From Xanthostigma xanthostigma (lineage: Eukaryota > Arthropoda > Insecta > Raphidioptera > Raphidiidae), in the NCBI GenBank assembly GCA_963575645.1, contig OY754470.1, positions 32,160,501-32,224,500 of the forward strand: 64,000 bases of DNA, read 5' to 3'. The position numbers and the translations under genes are program-made. Shown one piece after another: positions 40,287-54,376 of the stretch. Numbering within the stretch: position 1 is the stretch's first letter; the number at the start of each line of letters is the position of its first letter. Under the pieces are notes generated by a model. It made no database searches, was not told the origin of the DNA, and saw only the letters and a list, made by a program, of their open reading frames with translations.

Positions 40287-41516
40287 TACATGCTTCACGA
40301 CAATTGTATGCAAATGAGTCCTTATAGGCAAAATTGCTTTATTTTACAAAGGTAAGTCTATTTACACTATAACATTCAGGTTTGGATCATTCTCTCATAA
40401 GGAAATGCAAACAGCATTTTAACCATTATTTTAACGCATACAAGCAGTTTTTACATGCTTTATGACAATTAGGGGCAAATGAGTCTTTATAGGCAAAATT
40501 GCTTTATTTCATGAAGGTAAGTCTATTTACACTATAACATTCAGGTTTGGATCATTCTCTCATAAGAAAATGTAAACTGCATATTAACCCTTATTTTAAC
40601 GCAGACAAGCAGTTTTTACATGCTTCACGACAATTGCGTGCAAATGAGTCCTTATAGGCAAAATTGCGTTATTTTACAAAGGTAAGTCTATTTTCACTAT
40701 AACATTCAGGTTTAGATCATTCTCTCATAAGAAAATGCAAACTGCATATTAACCATTATTTTAACGCACACAAGCAGTTTTTACATGCTTTATGACAATT
40801 AGGGGCAAATGAGTCCTTTTAGGCAAAATTGCTTTATTTTACAAAGGTAAGTCTATTTACACTATAACATTCAGGTTTGGATCATTCTCTCATAAAAAAT
40901 GCAAACTGCATATTAACCATTATTTTAACGCTGACAAGCAGTTTTTACATGCTTTACGACAATTAGGTGCAAATGAGTCCTTATAGGCAAAAGTGCTTTA
41001 TTTCATGAACGTTAGTCTATTTACACTATAACATTCAGGTTTGGATCATTCTCTCATAAGAAAATGCAAACTGCATATTAACCATTATTTTAACGCTGAC
41101 AAGCAGTTTTTACATGCTTTACGACAATTAGGTGCAAATGAGTCCTTATAGGCAAAATAGCTTTATTTTACAAAGGTAAGTATACTTAAACTATAACATT
41201 CAGGTTTGGATCATTCTCTCATAAGAAAATGCAAACTGCATATTAACGATTATTTTAACGCATACAAGCAGTTTTTACAAGCTTTATGACAATTAGGTGC
41301 AAATGAGTCCTTATAGGCAAAATTGCTTTATTTCATGAGGGTTAGTCTATTTACACTATAACATTTAGGTTTGGATCATTCTCTCATAAGAAAATGCAAA
41401 CTGCATATTTACTATCATTTTAACGCATACAAACAGTTTTTACATGCTTTATGACAATTAGGTGCAAATGAGTCCTTATAGGCAAAATTGCTTTATTTCA
41501 TGAGGGTAATGCTATT

Positions 41517-41680
41517 TTCACTATAACATTCAGGTTTGGATCATTTTCTCATAAGAAAATGCAAGTTCATATTAACCATTATTTTAATGCAGACAAGCAG
41601 TTTTTACATGCTTTATGACAATTAGGGGCAAATGAGTCCTTATAGGCAAAATAGCTTTATTTCATTAAGGTTAGTCTATT
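41517..41680 (+). repeat. A-variant monomer (8), super-repeat copy 3
   Basis: Counterpart of 28994 at offset 12523. Confidence 0.88.
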
Positions 41681-42505
41681 TACACTATAACATTCAGGTT
41701 TGAATCTCTCTCACATAAGAAAATGCAAACTGCATATTAACCATTATTTTAACGCTGACAAGCAGTTTTTACATGCTTCACGACAATTGCGTGCAAATGA
41801 GTACTTAAGACCAAAATCGCGTTATTTTACAAAGGTAAGTCTATTTTCACTATAACATTCAGGTTTGGATCATTCTCTCATAAGAAAATGCAAACTGCAT
41901 ATTAACCATTATTTTAACGCATACAGGCAGTTTTTACATGCTTTATGACAATTTGGGGCAAATGAGTCCTTATAGGCAAAATTGCTTTATTTCATTAAGG
42001 TAAGTCTATTTACACTATAACATTCAGGTTTGGATCATTCTCTCATAAGAAAACGCAAACTGCATATTAACCATTATTTTAACGCTGACAAGCAGTTTTT
42101 ACATGCTTTACGACAATTAGGTGCAAATGAGTCCTTATAGGCAAAAGTGCTTTATTTCATGAGGGTAAGTCTATTTACACTATAACATTCAGGTTTGGAT
42201 CATTCTCTCATAAGAAAATGCAAACTGCATATTAACTATCATTTTCACGCAGACAAGCAGTTTTCACATGTTTTACCACAATAAGGTGGAAATATGTCCT
42301 TAAAGGCAAAATTGTTTAATTTCACAAAGGTAAGTCTACTTTCACTATAATATTCAGGGTTGGATCATTCTCTCATAAGAAAATGCAAACTGCATATTAA
42401 CCATTATTTTAACGCAGACAAGCAGTTTTTAAATGCTTCACGACAATTGCGTGCAAATGAGTCCTTATAGGCAAAATTGCTTTATTTTACAAAGGTAAGT
42501 CTATT

Positions 42506-42670
42506 TATATTATAACATTCAGGTTTAGATCATTTTCTCAAAAGATAATGCAAACTGATCATTTCCTATTATTTTCACGCAGTCAAGCAGTTTTTACATG
42601 CTTCACGACAATTGCGTGCAAATGAGTCCTTATAAGCAAAATTGCTTTATTTAATGAGGGTAAGTCTATT
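42506..42670 (+). repeat. X monomer, subtype a (10), super-repeat copy 3
   Basis: Counterpart of 29983 at offset 12523. Confidence 0.9.
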
Positions 42671-45600
42671 TACACTATAACATTCAGGTTTAGATCATTC
42701 TCTCATAAGAAAATGCTAACTGCATATTAACCATTATTTTAACGCATACAAGCAGTTTTTACATGCTTTATGACAATTAGAGGCAAATGGGTCCTTATAG
42801 GCAAAATTGCTTTATTTCATGAAGGTTAGTCTATTTACACTATAACATTCAGGTTTGGATCATTCTCTCATAAGAAAATGCAAACTGCATATTAACCATT
42901 ATTTTAACGCAACAAGCAGTTTTTACATGCTTCACGACAATTAGGTGCAAATGAGTCCTTATAGGCAAAATTGCTTTATTTCATGAGGGTAAGTCTATTT
43001 ACACTATAACGTTCAGGTTTGGATCATTCTCTCATAAGAAAATGCAAACTGCATATTTACTATCATTTTCACGCAGACAAGCAGTTTTTACATGCTTCAC
43101 GACAATTGCGTGCAAATGAGTCCTTATAGGCAAAATTGCTTTATTTTACAAAAGTAAGTCTATTTACACTATAACAGTCAGGTTTGGATCATTCTCTCAT
43201 AAGAAAATGCAAACTGCATATTAACCATTATTTTAACGCATACAAGCAGTTTTTACATGCTTTATGACAATTAGGGGCAAATGAGTCCTTATAGGCAAAA
43301 TTGCTTTATTTTACAAAGGTAAGTTTACTTAAACTATAACATTCAGGTTTGGATCATTCTCTCATAAGAAAATGCAAACTGCATATTAACCATTATTTAA
43401 ACGCAGACAAGCAGTTTTCACATGCTTTACGACAATTAGGTGCAAATGAATCTTTATAAGCAAAATTGCTTTATTTCATGAGGGTAAGTCTATTTACACT
43501 ATAACGTTCAGGTTTGGATCATTCTCTCATAAGAAAATGCAAACTGCATATTTACTATCATTTTCACGCAGACAAGCAGTTTTTACATGCTTCACGACAA
43601 TTGCGTGCAAATGAGTCCTTATAGGCAAAATTGCTTTATTTTACAAAATCAAGTCTATTTACACTATAACATTCAGGTTTGGATCATTCTCTCATAAAAA
43701 AATGCAAACTGCATATTAACTATTATTTTAACGCATACACGCAGTTTTTACAAGCTTTATGACAATTAGGTGCAAATGAGTCCTTATAGGCAAAATTGCT
43801 TTATTTCATGAGGGTAAGTCTATTTACACTATAACATTCAGGTTTGGATCATTCTCTCATAAGAAAATGCAAACTGCATATTTACTATCATTTTATCGCA
43901 TACAAGCAGTTTTTAGATGCTTTATGACAATTAGGTGCAAATGAGTCTTTATAGGCAAAATTGCTTTATTTCATGAGGGTAAGTCTATTTACACTAAAAC
44001 ATTCAGGTTTGGATCATTCTCTCATAAGAAAATGCAAACTGCATATTTACTATCATTTTCACGCAGACAAGCAGTTTTCACATGTTTTACGCAATTAGGT
44101 GGAAATAAGTTCTTAAAGACAAAATTGTTTTATTCCACAAAGGTATGTCTACTTTCACTATAACATTCAGGTTTGGATCATTCTCTCATAAGAAAATGCA
44201 AACTGCATATTAACCATTATTTTAACGCAGACAAGCAGTTTTTACATGCTTCACGACAATTGCGTGCAAATGAGTCCTTAAGGGCAAAATTGCGTTATTT
44301 TACAAAGGTAAGTCTATTTTCACTATAACATTCAGGTTTGGATCATTCTCTCATAAGAAAATGCAAACTGCATATTAACCATTATTTTAACGCAACAAGC
44401 AGTTTTTACATGCTTTACGACAATTAGGTGCAAATGAGTCCTTATAGGCAAAATTGTTTTATTTCACAAAGGTAAGTCTACTTTCACTATAATATTCAGG
44501 GTTGGATCATTCTCTCATAAAAAATGCAAATTGCATATTAACCATTATTTTAACGCAGACAAGCAGTTTTTACATGCTTCACGACAATTGCGTGCAAATG
44601 AGTCCTTATAAGCAAAATTGCTTTATTTCATGAGAGTAAGTCTATTTACACTATAACATTCAGGTTTGGATCATTCTCTCATAAGAAAATGCAAACTGCA
44701 TATTAACCATTATTTTAACGCAACAAGCAGTTTTTACATGCTTTACGATTATTAGGTGCAAATGAGTCCTTATAGGCAAAATTGTTTTATTTCACAAAGG
44801 TAAGTCTACTTTCACTATAATATTCAGGGTTGGATCATTCTCTCATAACAAAATGCAAACTGCATATTAACCATTATTTTAACGCAGACAAGCAGTTTTT
44901 AAATGCTTTACGACAATTAGGTGCAAATGAGTCCTTATAGGCAAAATTGTTTTATTTCACAAAGGTAAGTCTACTTTCACTATAATATTCAGGGTTGGAT
45001 CATTCTCTCATAACAAAATGCAAACTGCATATTAACCATTATTTTAACGCAGACAAGCAGTTTTTACATGCTTCACGACAATTGTATGCAAATGAGTCCT
45101 TATAGGCAAAATTGCTTTATTTTACAAAGGTAAGTCTATTTACACTATAACATTCAGGTTTGGATCATTCTCTCATAAGGAAATGCAAACAGCATTTTAA
45201 CCATTATTTTAACGCATACAAGCAGTTTTTACATGCTTTATGACAATTAGGGGCAAATGAGTCTTTATAGGCAAAATTGCTTTATTTCATGAAGGTAAGT
45301 CTATTTACACTATAACATTCAGGTTTGGATCATTCTCTCATAAGAAAATGTAAACTGCATATTAACCCTTATTTTAACGCAGACAAGCAGTTTTTACATG
45401 CTTCACGACAATTGCGTGCAAATGAGTCCTTATAGGCAAAATTGCGTTATTTTACAAAGGTAAGTCTATTTTCACTATAACATTCAGGTTTAGATCATTC
45501 TCTCATAAGAAAATGCAAACTGCATATTAACCATTATTTTAACGCACACAAGCAGTTTTTACATGCTTTATGACAATTAGGGGCAAATGAGTCCTTTTAG

Positions 45601-45833
45601 GCAAAATTGCTTTATTTTACAAAGGTAAGTCTATTTACACTATAACATTCAGGTTTGGATCATTCTCTCATAAGAAAATGCAAACTGCATATTTACTATC
45701 ATTTTAACGCATACAAACAGTTTTTACATGCTTTATGACAATTAGGTGCAAATGAGTCCTTATAGGCAAAATTGCTTTATTTCATGAGGGTAATGCTATT
45801 TTCACTATAACATTCAGGTTTGGATCATTCTCT

Positions 45834-46658
45834 CATAAGAAAATGCAAACTGCATATTAACCATTATTTTAACGCACACAAGCAGTTTTTACATGCTTTA
45901 CGACAATTAGGTGCAAATGAGTCCTTATAGGCAAAAGTGCTTTATTTCATGAACGTTAGTCTATTTACACTATAACATTCAGGTTTGGATCATTCTCTCA
46001 TAAGAAAATGCAAACTGCATATTAACCATTATTTTAACGCTGACAAGCAGTTTTTACATGCTTTACGACAATTAGGTGCAAATGAGTCCTTATAGGCAAA
46101 ATAGCTTTATTTTACAAAGGTAAGTATACTTAAACTATAACATTCAGGTTTGGATCATTCTCTCATAAGAAAATGCAAACTGCATATTAACGATTATTTT
46201 AACGCATACAAGCAGTTTTTACAAGCTTTATGACAATTAGGTGCAAATGAGTCCTTATAGGCAAAATTGCTTTATTTCATGAGGGTTAGTCTATTTACAC
46301 TATAACATTTAGGTTTGGATCATTCTCTCATAAGAAAATGCAAACTGCATATTTACTATCATTTTAACGCATACAAACAGTTTTTACATGCTTTATGACA
46401 ATTAGGTGCAAATGAGTCCTTATAGGCAAAATTGCTTTATTTCATGAGGGTAATGCTATTTTCACTATAACATTCAGGTTTGGATCATTTTCTCATAAGA
46501 AAATGCAAACTGCATATTAACCATTATTTTAACGCAGACAAGCAGTTTTTACATGCTTTATGACAATTAGGGGCAAATGAGTCCTTATAGGCAAAATAGC
46601 TTTATTTCATTAAGGTTAGTCTATTTACACTATAACATTCAGGTTTGAATCTCTCTCA
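45834..46658 (+). repeat. 825-bp (5-monomer) tandem duplication, first copy
   Basis: Sequence from about 45834 to 46696 matches the sequence 825 bp downstream. It begins in a hybrid monomer joining acgcacacaag to ttacgac and gcaaaagtgc with catgaacgtt. It includes the gtatacttaaac, acatttagg, ggtaatgctattttcac and gaatctctctcac monomers. It is part of the 991-bp excess that distinguishes copy 3 from copy 2. Confidence 0.82.
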
Positions 46659-47483
46659 CATAAGAAAATGCAAACTGCATATTAACCATTATTTTAACGC
46701 ACACAAGCAGTTTTTACATGCTTTACGACAATTAGGTGCAAATGAGTCCTTATAGGCAAAAGTGCTTTATTTCATGAACGTTAGTCTATTTACACTATAA
46801 CATTCAGGTTTGGATCATTCTCTCATAAGAAAATGCAAACTGCATATTAACCATTATTTTAACGCTGACAAGCAGTTTTTACATGCTTTACGACAATTAG
46901 GTGCAAATGAGTCCTTATAGGCAAAATAGCTTTATTTTACAAAGGTAAGTATACTTAAACTATAACATTCAGGTTTGGATCATTCTCTCATAAGAAAATG
47001 CAAACTGCATATTAACGATTATTTTAACGCATACAAGCAGTTTTTACAAGCTTTATGACAATTAGGTGCAAATGAGTCCTTATAGGCAAAATTGCTTTAT
47101 TTCATGAGGGTTAGTCTATTTACACTATAACATTTAGGTTTGGATCATTCTCTCATAAGAAAATGCAAACTGCATATTTACTATCATTTTAACGCATACA
47201 AACAGTTTTTACATGCTTTATGACAATTAGGTGCAAATGAGTCCTTATAGGCAAAATTGCTTTATTTCATGAGGGTAATGCTATTTTCACTATAACATTC
47301 AGGTTTGGATCATTTTCTCATAAGAAAATGCAAACTGCATATTAACCATTATTTTAACGCAGACAAGCAGTTTTTACATGCTTTATGACAATTAGGGGCA
47401 AATGAGTCCTTATAGGCAAAATAGCTTTATTTCATTAAGGTTAGTCTATTTACACTATAACATTCAGGTTTGAATCTCTCTCA
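46659..47483 (+). repeat. 825-bp (5-monomer) tandem duplication, second copy
   Basis: This is the downstream copy. Collinearity extends to about 47521, where acgctgac replaces acgcacac. Upstream it is joined to the gaatctctctcac monomer, whereas the first copy is joined to a standard ggatcattctctc monomer. This shows that the exchange points lie between the left quarter and the middle of the monomer. Confidence 0.82.
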
Positions 47484-48275
47484 CATAAGAAAATGCAAAC
47501 TGCATATTAACCATTATTTTAACGCTGACAAGCAGTTTTTACATGCTTCACGACAATTGCGTGCAAATGAGTACTTAAGACCAAAATCGCGTTATTTTAC
47601 AAAGGTAAGTCTATTTTCACTATAACATTCAGGTTTGGATCATTCTCTTATAAGAAAATGCAAACTGCATATTAACCATTATTTTAACGCATACAGGCAG
47701 TTTTTACATGCTTTATGACAATTTGGGGCAAATGAGTCCTTATAGGCAAAATTGCTTTATTTCATTAAGGTAAGTCTATTTACACTATAACATTCAGGTT
47801 TGGATCATTCTCTCATAAGAAAACGCAAACTGCATATTAACCATTATTTTAACGCTGACAAGCAGTTTTTACATGCTTTACGACAATTAGGTGCAAATGA
47901 GTCCTTATAGGCAAAAGTGCTTTATTTCATGAGGGTAAGTCTATTTACACTATAACATTCAGGTTTGGATCATTCTCTCATAAGAAAATGCAAACTGCAT
48001 ATTAACTATCATTTTCACGCAGACAAGCAGTTTTCACATGTTTTACCACAATAAGGTGGAAATATGTCCTTAAAGGCAAAATTGTTTAATTTCACAAAGG
48101 TAAGTCTACTTTCACTATAATATTCAGGGTTGGATCATTCTCTCATAAGAAAATGCAAACTGCATATTAACCATTATTTTAACGCAGACAAGCAGTTTTT
48201 AAATGCTTCACGACAATTGCGTGCAAATGAGTCCTTATAGGCAAAATTGTTTTATTTTACAAAGGTAAGTCTATT

Positions 48276-48440
48276 TATATTATAACATTCAGGTTTAGAT
48301 CATTTTCTCAAAAGATAATGCAAACTGATCATTTCCTATAATTTTCACGCAGTCAAGCAGTTTTTACATGCTTCACGACAATTGCGTGCAAATGAGTCCT
48401 TATAAGCAAAATTGCTTTATTTAATGAGGGTAAGTCTATT
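48276..48440 (+). repeat. X monomer, subtype b (11), super-repeat copy 3
   Basis: Counterpart of 34762 at offset 13514, beyond the 991-bp expansion. Confidence 0.9.
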
Positions 48441-49319
48441 TACACTATAACATTCAGGTTTGGATCATTCTCTCATAAGAAAATGCAAACTGCATATTAA
48501 CCATTATTTTAACGCAACAAGCAGTTTTTACATGCTTTACGACAATTAGGTGCAAATGAGTCCTTATAGGCAAAATTGCTTTATTTCATGAGGGTAAGTC
48601 TATTTACACTATAACGTTCAGGTTTGGATCATTCTCTCATAAGAAAATGCAAACTGCATATTAACCATTATTTTAACGCATACAAGCAGTTTTTACATGC
48701 TTTATGACAATTAGGGGCAAATGAGTCCTTATAGGCAAAATTGCTTTATTTTACAAAGGTAAGTTTACTTAAACTATAACATTCAGGTTTGGATCATTCT
48801 CTCATAAGAAAATGCAAACTGCATATTAACCATTATTTAAACGCAGACAAGCAGTTTTCACATGCTTTACGACAATTAGGTGCAAATGAATCTTTATAGG
48901 CAAAATTGCTTTATTTCATGAGGGTAAGTCTATTTACACTATAACGTTCAGGTTTGGATCATTCTCTCATAAGAAAATGCAAACTGCATATTTACTATCA
49001 TTTTCACGCAGACAAGCAGTTTTTACATGCTTCACGACAATTGCGTGCAAATGAGTCCTTATAGGCAAAATTGCTTTATTTTACAAAGGTAAGTCTATTT
49101 ACACTATAACATTCAGGTTTGGATCATTCTCTCATAAGAAAATGCAAACTGCATATTAACTATTATTTTAACGCATACACGCAGTTTTTACAAGCTTTAT
49201 GACAATTAGGTGCAAATGAGTCCTTATAGGCAAAATTGCTTTATTTCATGAGGGTAAGTCTATTTACACTATAACATTCAGGTTTGGATCATTCTCTCAT
49301 AAGAAAATGCAAACTGCAT

Positions 49320-52290
49320 ATTAACCATTATTTTAACGCATACAGGCAGTTTTTACATGCTTTATGACAATTAGGGGCAAATGAGTCCTTATAGGCAACA
49401 TTGCTTTATTTCATTAAGGTAAGTCTATTTACACTATAACATTCAGGTTTGGATCATTCTCTCATAAGAAAACGCAAACTGCATAATAACCATTATTTTA
49501 ACGCTGACAAGCAGTTTTTACATGCTTTACGACAATTAGGTGCAAATGAGTCCTTATAGGCAAGAGTGCTTTATTTCATGAGGGTTAGTCTATTTACACT
49601 ATAACATTCAGGTTTGGATCATTCGCTCATAAGAAAATGCAAACTGCATATTTACTATCATTTTCACGCAGACAAGCAGTTTTCACATGTTTTACGACAA
49701 TAAGGTGAAATTAAGTCCTTAAAGGCAAAATTGTTATATTTCACAAAGGTAAGTCTACTTTCACTATAATATTCAGGGTTGGATCATTCTCTCATAATAA
49801 AATGCAAACTGCATATTAACCATTATTTTAACGCAGACAAGCAGTTTTTAAATGCTTCACGACAATTGCGTGCAAATAAGTCCTTATAGGCAAAATTGCT
49901 TTATTTTACAAAGGTAAGTCTATTTATATTATAACATTCAGGTTTGGATCATTTTCTCAAAAGATAATGCAAACTGATCATTTCCTATTATTTTCACGCA
50001 GTCAAGCAGTTTTTACATGCTTCACGACAATTGCGTGCAAATGAGTCCTTATAAGCAAAATTGCTTTATTTCATGAGGGTAAGTCTATTTACACTATAAC
50101 ATTCAGGTTTGGATCATTCTCTCATAAGAAAATGCAAACTGCATATTAACCATTATTTTAACGCATACAAGCAGTTTTTACATGCTTTATGACAATTAGA
50201 GGCAAATGGGTCCTTATAGGCAAAATTGCTTTATTTCATGAAGGTTAGTCTATTTACACTATAACATTCAGGTTTGGATCATTCTCTCATAAGAAAATGC
50301 AAACTGCATATTAACCATTATTTTAACGCAACAAGCAGTTTTTACATGCTTTACGACAATTAGGTGCAAATGAGTCCTTAAAGGAAAAATTGTTTTATTT
50401 CACAATGGTAAGTCTACTTTCACTATAACATTCAGGTTTGGATCATTCTCTCATAAGAAAATGCAAACTGCATATTAACCATTATTTTAACGCAGACAAG
50501 CAGTTTTTAAATGCTTCACGACAATTGCGTGCAAATGAGTCCTTATAAGCAAAATTGCTTTATTTCATGAGGGTAAGTCTATTTACACTATAACATTCAG
50601 GTTTGGATCATTCTCTCATAAGAAAATGCAAACTGCATATTATCTATTATTTTAACGCATACAAGCAGTGTTTACATGCTTTATGACAATTAGGGGCAAA
50701 TGAGTCCTTATAGGCAAAATTGCTTTATTTCATAAGGGTAAGTCTATTTACACTATAACATTCAGGTTTGGATCATTCTCTCATAAGAAAATGCAAACTG
50801 AATATTGACTATCATTTTCACGCAGACAAGCAGTTTTTACATGGTTTACGACAATTAGGTGCAAATAAGTCCTTAAAGAAAAAATTGTTTTATTTCACAA
50901 TGGTAAGTCTACTTTCACTATAACATTCAGGTTTGGATCATTCTCTCATAAGAAAACGCAAATTGCATAATAACCATTATTTTAACACAGACAAGCAGTT
51001 TTTACATGCTTCACGACAATTGCGTGCAAATGAGTCCTTATAGGCAAAATTGCTTTATTTTACAAAGGTAAGTCTATTTGCACTATAACATTCAGGTTTG
51101 GATAATTCTCTCATAAGAAAATGCAAACTGCATATTAACCATTATTTTAACGCATACAAGCAGTTTTTACAAGCTTTATGACAATTAGGTGCAAATGAGT
51201 CCTTATAGGCAAAATTGCTTTATTTCATGAGGGTAAGTCTATTTACACTATAACATTCAGGTTTGGATCATTCTCTCATAAGAAAATGCAAACTGCATAT
51301 TTTCTATCATTTTAACGCATACAAGCAGTTTTTACATGCTTTATGACAATTAGGTGCAAATGAGTCTTTATAGGCAAAATTGCTTTATTTCATGTGGGTT
51401 AGTCTATTTACACTATAACATTCAGGTTTGGATCATTCTCTCATAAGAAAATGCAAACTGCATATTAACCATTATTTTAACGCATACAAGCAGTTTTTAC
51501 ATGCTTTATGACAATTAGATGCAAATGAGTCCTTATAGGCAAAATTGCTTTATTTCATTAAGGTAAGTCTATTTACACTATAACATTCAGGTTTGGATCA
51601 TTCTCTCATAAGAAAACGCAAACTGCATATTAACCATTATTTTAACGCTGACAAGCAGTTTTTACATGCTTTACGACAATTAGGTGCAAATGAGTCCTTA
51701 TAGGCAAAATTGCTTTATTTTACAAAGGTAAGTCTATTTACACTATAACATTCAGGTTTGGATCATTCTCTCATAAGAAAATGCGAACTGCATATTAACC
51801 ATTATTTAAACGCAGACAAGCAGTTTTCACATGCTTTACGACAATTAGGTGCAAATGAATCTTTATAGGCAAAATTGCTTTATTTCATGAGGGTAAGTCT
51901 ATTTACACTATAACGTTCAGGTTTGGATCATTCTCTCATAAGAAAATGCAAACTGCATATTTACTATCATTTTCACGCAGACAAGCAGTTTTTACATGCT
52001 TCACGACAATATCGTGCAAATGAGTCCTTATAGGCAAAATTGCTTTATTTTACAAAGGTAAGTCTATTTACACTATAACATTCAGGTTTGGATCATTCTC
52101 TCATAAGAAAATGCAAACTGCATATTAACTATTATTTTAACGCATACACGCAGTTTTTACAAGCTTTATGACAATTAGGTGCAAATGAGTCCTTATAGGC
52201 AAAATTGCTTTATTTCATGAGGGTAAGTCTATTTACACTATAACATTCAGGTTTGGATCATTCTCTCATAAGAAAATGCAAACTGCATAT
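49320..52290 (+). repeat. 2.97-kb (18-monomer) segment, first copy
   Basis: This matches 58882-61852 at a constant offset of 9562. Shared rare marks are aaaacgcaaattgc (50953 and 60515), cagtctatttgcactataac-type monomers with gataattctctc, atgtgggtt, and atgcgaactgc (51783 and 61345). Small differences include cataagggt against catgagggt and gcataataacc against gcatattaacc. Confidence 0.8.
49925..50089 (+). repeat. X monomer, subtype c (12), super-repeat copy 3
   Basis: Counterpart of 36411. It also aligns with 59487 at offset 9562, making it a likely relative of the H10 copies. Confidence 0.9.
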
Positions 52291-52398
52291 TTACTATCAT
52301 TTTAACGCATACAAGCAGTTTTTACATGCTTTATGACAATTAGGTGCAAATGAATCTTTATAGGCAAAATTGCTTTATTTCATGAGGGTAAGTCTATT

Positions 52399-53130
52399 TA
52401 CACTAAAACATTCAGGTTTGGATCATTCTCTTATAAGAAAATGCAAACTGCATATTTACTATCATTTTCACGCAGACAAGCAGTTTTCACATGTTTTACG
52501 CAATTAGGTGGAAATAAATTCTTAAAGACAAAATTGTTTTATTCCACAAAGGTAAGTCTACTTTCACTATAACATTCAGGTTTGGATCATTCTCTCATAA
52601 GAAAATGCAAACTGCATATTAACCATTATTTTAACGCAGACAAGCAGTTTTTACATGCTTCACGACAATTGCGTGTAAATGAGTCCTTAAGGGCAAAATT
52701 GCGTTATTTTACAAAGGTAAGTCTATTTTCACTATAACATTCAGGTTTGGATCATTCTCTCATAAGAAAATGCAAACTGCATATTAACCATTATTTTAAC
52801 GCATACAGGCAGTTTTTACATGCTTTATGACAATTAGGGGCAAATGAGTCCTTATAGGCAAAATTGCTTTATTTCATTAAGGTAAGTCTATTTACACTAT
52901 AACATTCAGGTTTGGATCATTCTTTCATAAGAAAACGCAAACTGCATATTAACCATTATTTTAACGCTGACAAGCAGTTTTTACATGCTTTACGACAATT
53001 GCGTGCAAATGAGTCCTTATAGGCAAAAGTGCTTTATTTCATGAGGGTTAGTCTATTTACACTATAACATTCAGGTTTGGATCATTCGCTCATAAGAAAA
53101 TGCAAACTGCATATTTACTATCATTTTAAC
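52399..53130 (+). repeat. partial H10 unit (first 4-5 monomers)
   Basis: Monomers 1 to 5 of the H10 order are seen (actaaaac; gcgtgtaaatgag; catacaggcag; aaaacgcaaac; attcgctcataag). In the fifth, near 53130, the sequence switches from the H10 form (tcacgcagac) to taacgcatacaag and continues into the A-variant monomer at 53223. It matches 62291-63020 at offset 9892. Confidence 0.78.
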
Positions 53131-53222
53131 GCATACAAGCAGTTTTTACATGCTTTATGACAATTAGGTGCAAATGAGTCCTTATAGGCAAAATTGCTTT
53201 ATTTCATGAGGGTTATGCTATT

Positions 53223-53386
53223 TTCACTATAACATTCAGGTTTAGATCATTTTCTCATAAGAAAATGCAAGTTCATATTAACCATTATTTTAATGCAGAC
53301 AAGCAGTTTTTACATGCTTTATGACAATTAGGGGCAAATGAGTCCTTATAGGCAAAATAGCTTTATTTCATTAAGGGTAGTCTATT
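53223..53386 (+). repeat. A-variant monomer (9)
   Basis: It reads ggttatgctattttcac and ggtttagatc. The gaatctctctcac monomer follows, with attgggtgc in place of attgcgtgc. Confidence 0.88.
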
Positions 53387-54211
53387 TACACTATAACATT
53401 CAGGTTTGAATCTCTCTCACATAAGAAAATGCAAACTGCATATTAACCATTATTTTAACGCTGACAAGCAGTTTTTACATGCTTCACGACAATTGGGTGC
53501 AAATGAGTACTTAAGACCAAAATCGCGTTATTTTACAAAGGTAAGTCTATTTTCACTATAACATTCAGGTTTGGATCATTCTCTCATAAGAAAATGCAAA
53601 CTGCATATTAACCATTATTTTAACGCATACAGGCAGTTTTTACATGCTTTATGACAATTTGGGGCAAATGAGTCCTTATAGGCAAAATTGCTTTATTTCA
53701 TTAAGGTAAGTCTATTTACACTATAACATTCAGGTTTGGATCATTCTCTCATAAGAAAACGCAAACTGCATATTAACCATTATTTTAACGCTGACAAGCA
53801 GTTTTTACATGCTTTACGACAATTAGGTGCAAATGAGTCCTTATAGGCAAAAGTGCTTTATTTCATGAGGGTAAGCCTATTTACACTATAACATTCAGGT
53901 TTGGATCATTCTCTCATAAGAAAATGCAAACTGCATATTAACTATCATTTTCACGCAGACAAGCAGTTTTCACATGTTTTACCACAATAAGGTGGAAATA
54001 TGTCCTTAAAGGCAAAATTGTTTAATTTCACAAAGGTAAGTCTACTTTCACTATAATATTCAGGGTTGGATCATTCTCTCATAAGAAAATGCAAACTGCA
54101 TATTACCCATTATTTTAACGCAGACAAGCAGTTTTTAAATGCTTCACGACAATTGCGTGCAAATGAGTCCTTATAGGCAAAATTGCTTTATTTTACAAAG
54201 GTAAGTCTATT

Positions 54212-54376
54212 TATATTATAACATTCAGGTTTAGATCATTTTCTCAAAAGATAATGCAAACTGATCATTTCCTATAATTCTCACGCAGTCAAGCAGTTTT
54301 TACATGCTTCACGACAATTGCGTGCAAATGAGTCCTTATAAGCAAAATTGCTTTATTTAATGAGGGTAAGTCTATT
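54212..54376 (+). repeat. X monomer, subtype b (13)
   Basis: It carries a private ctataattctcacgc. The acgcaacaag monomer that follows other subtype b copies is missing here. Confidence 0.9.

Larger units (their letters stand above)
37390..50903 (+). repeat. super-repeat copy 3 (13,514 bp, 82 monomers)
   Basis: This equals copy 2 plus 991 bp (6 monomers). The excess lies wholly at about 45.6-47.5 kb, where 4- and 5-monomer spacings repeat (acacaag marks at 45541, 45871 and 46696; tacaaacag marks at 45711, 46371 and 47196). X monomers occur in the same a, b, c order as in copy 2 (42506, 48276, 49925). The last part, including rare marks gcagtgtttacatgc (37151 and 50665) and gaatattgactatc, matches copy 2. 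Collinearity stops near 50930, where the downstream monomer becomes aaaacgcaaattgcat. Confidence 0.85.
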
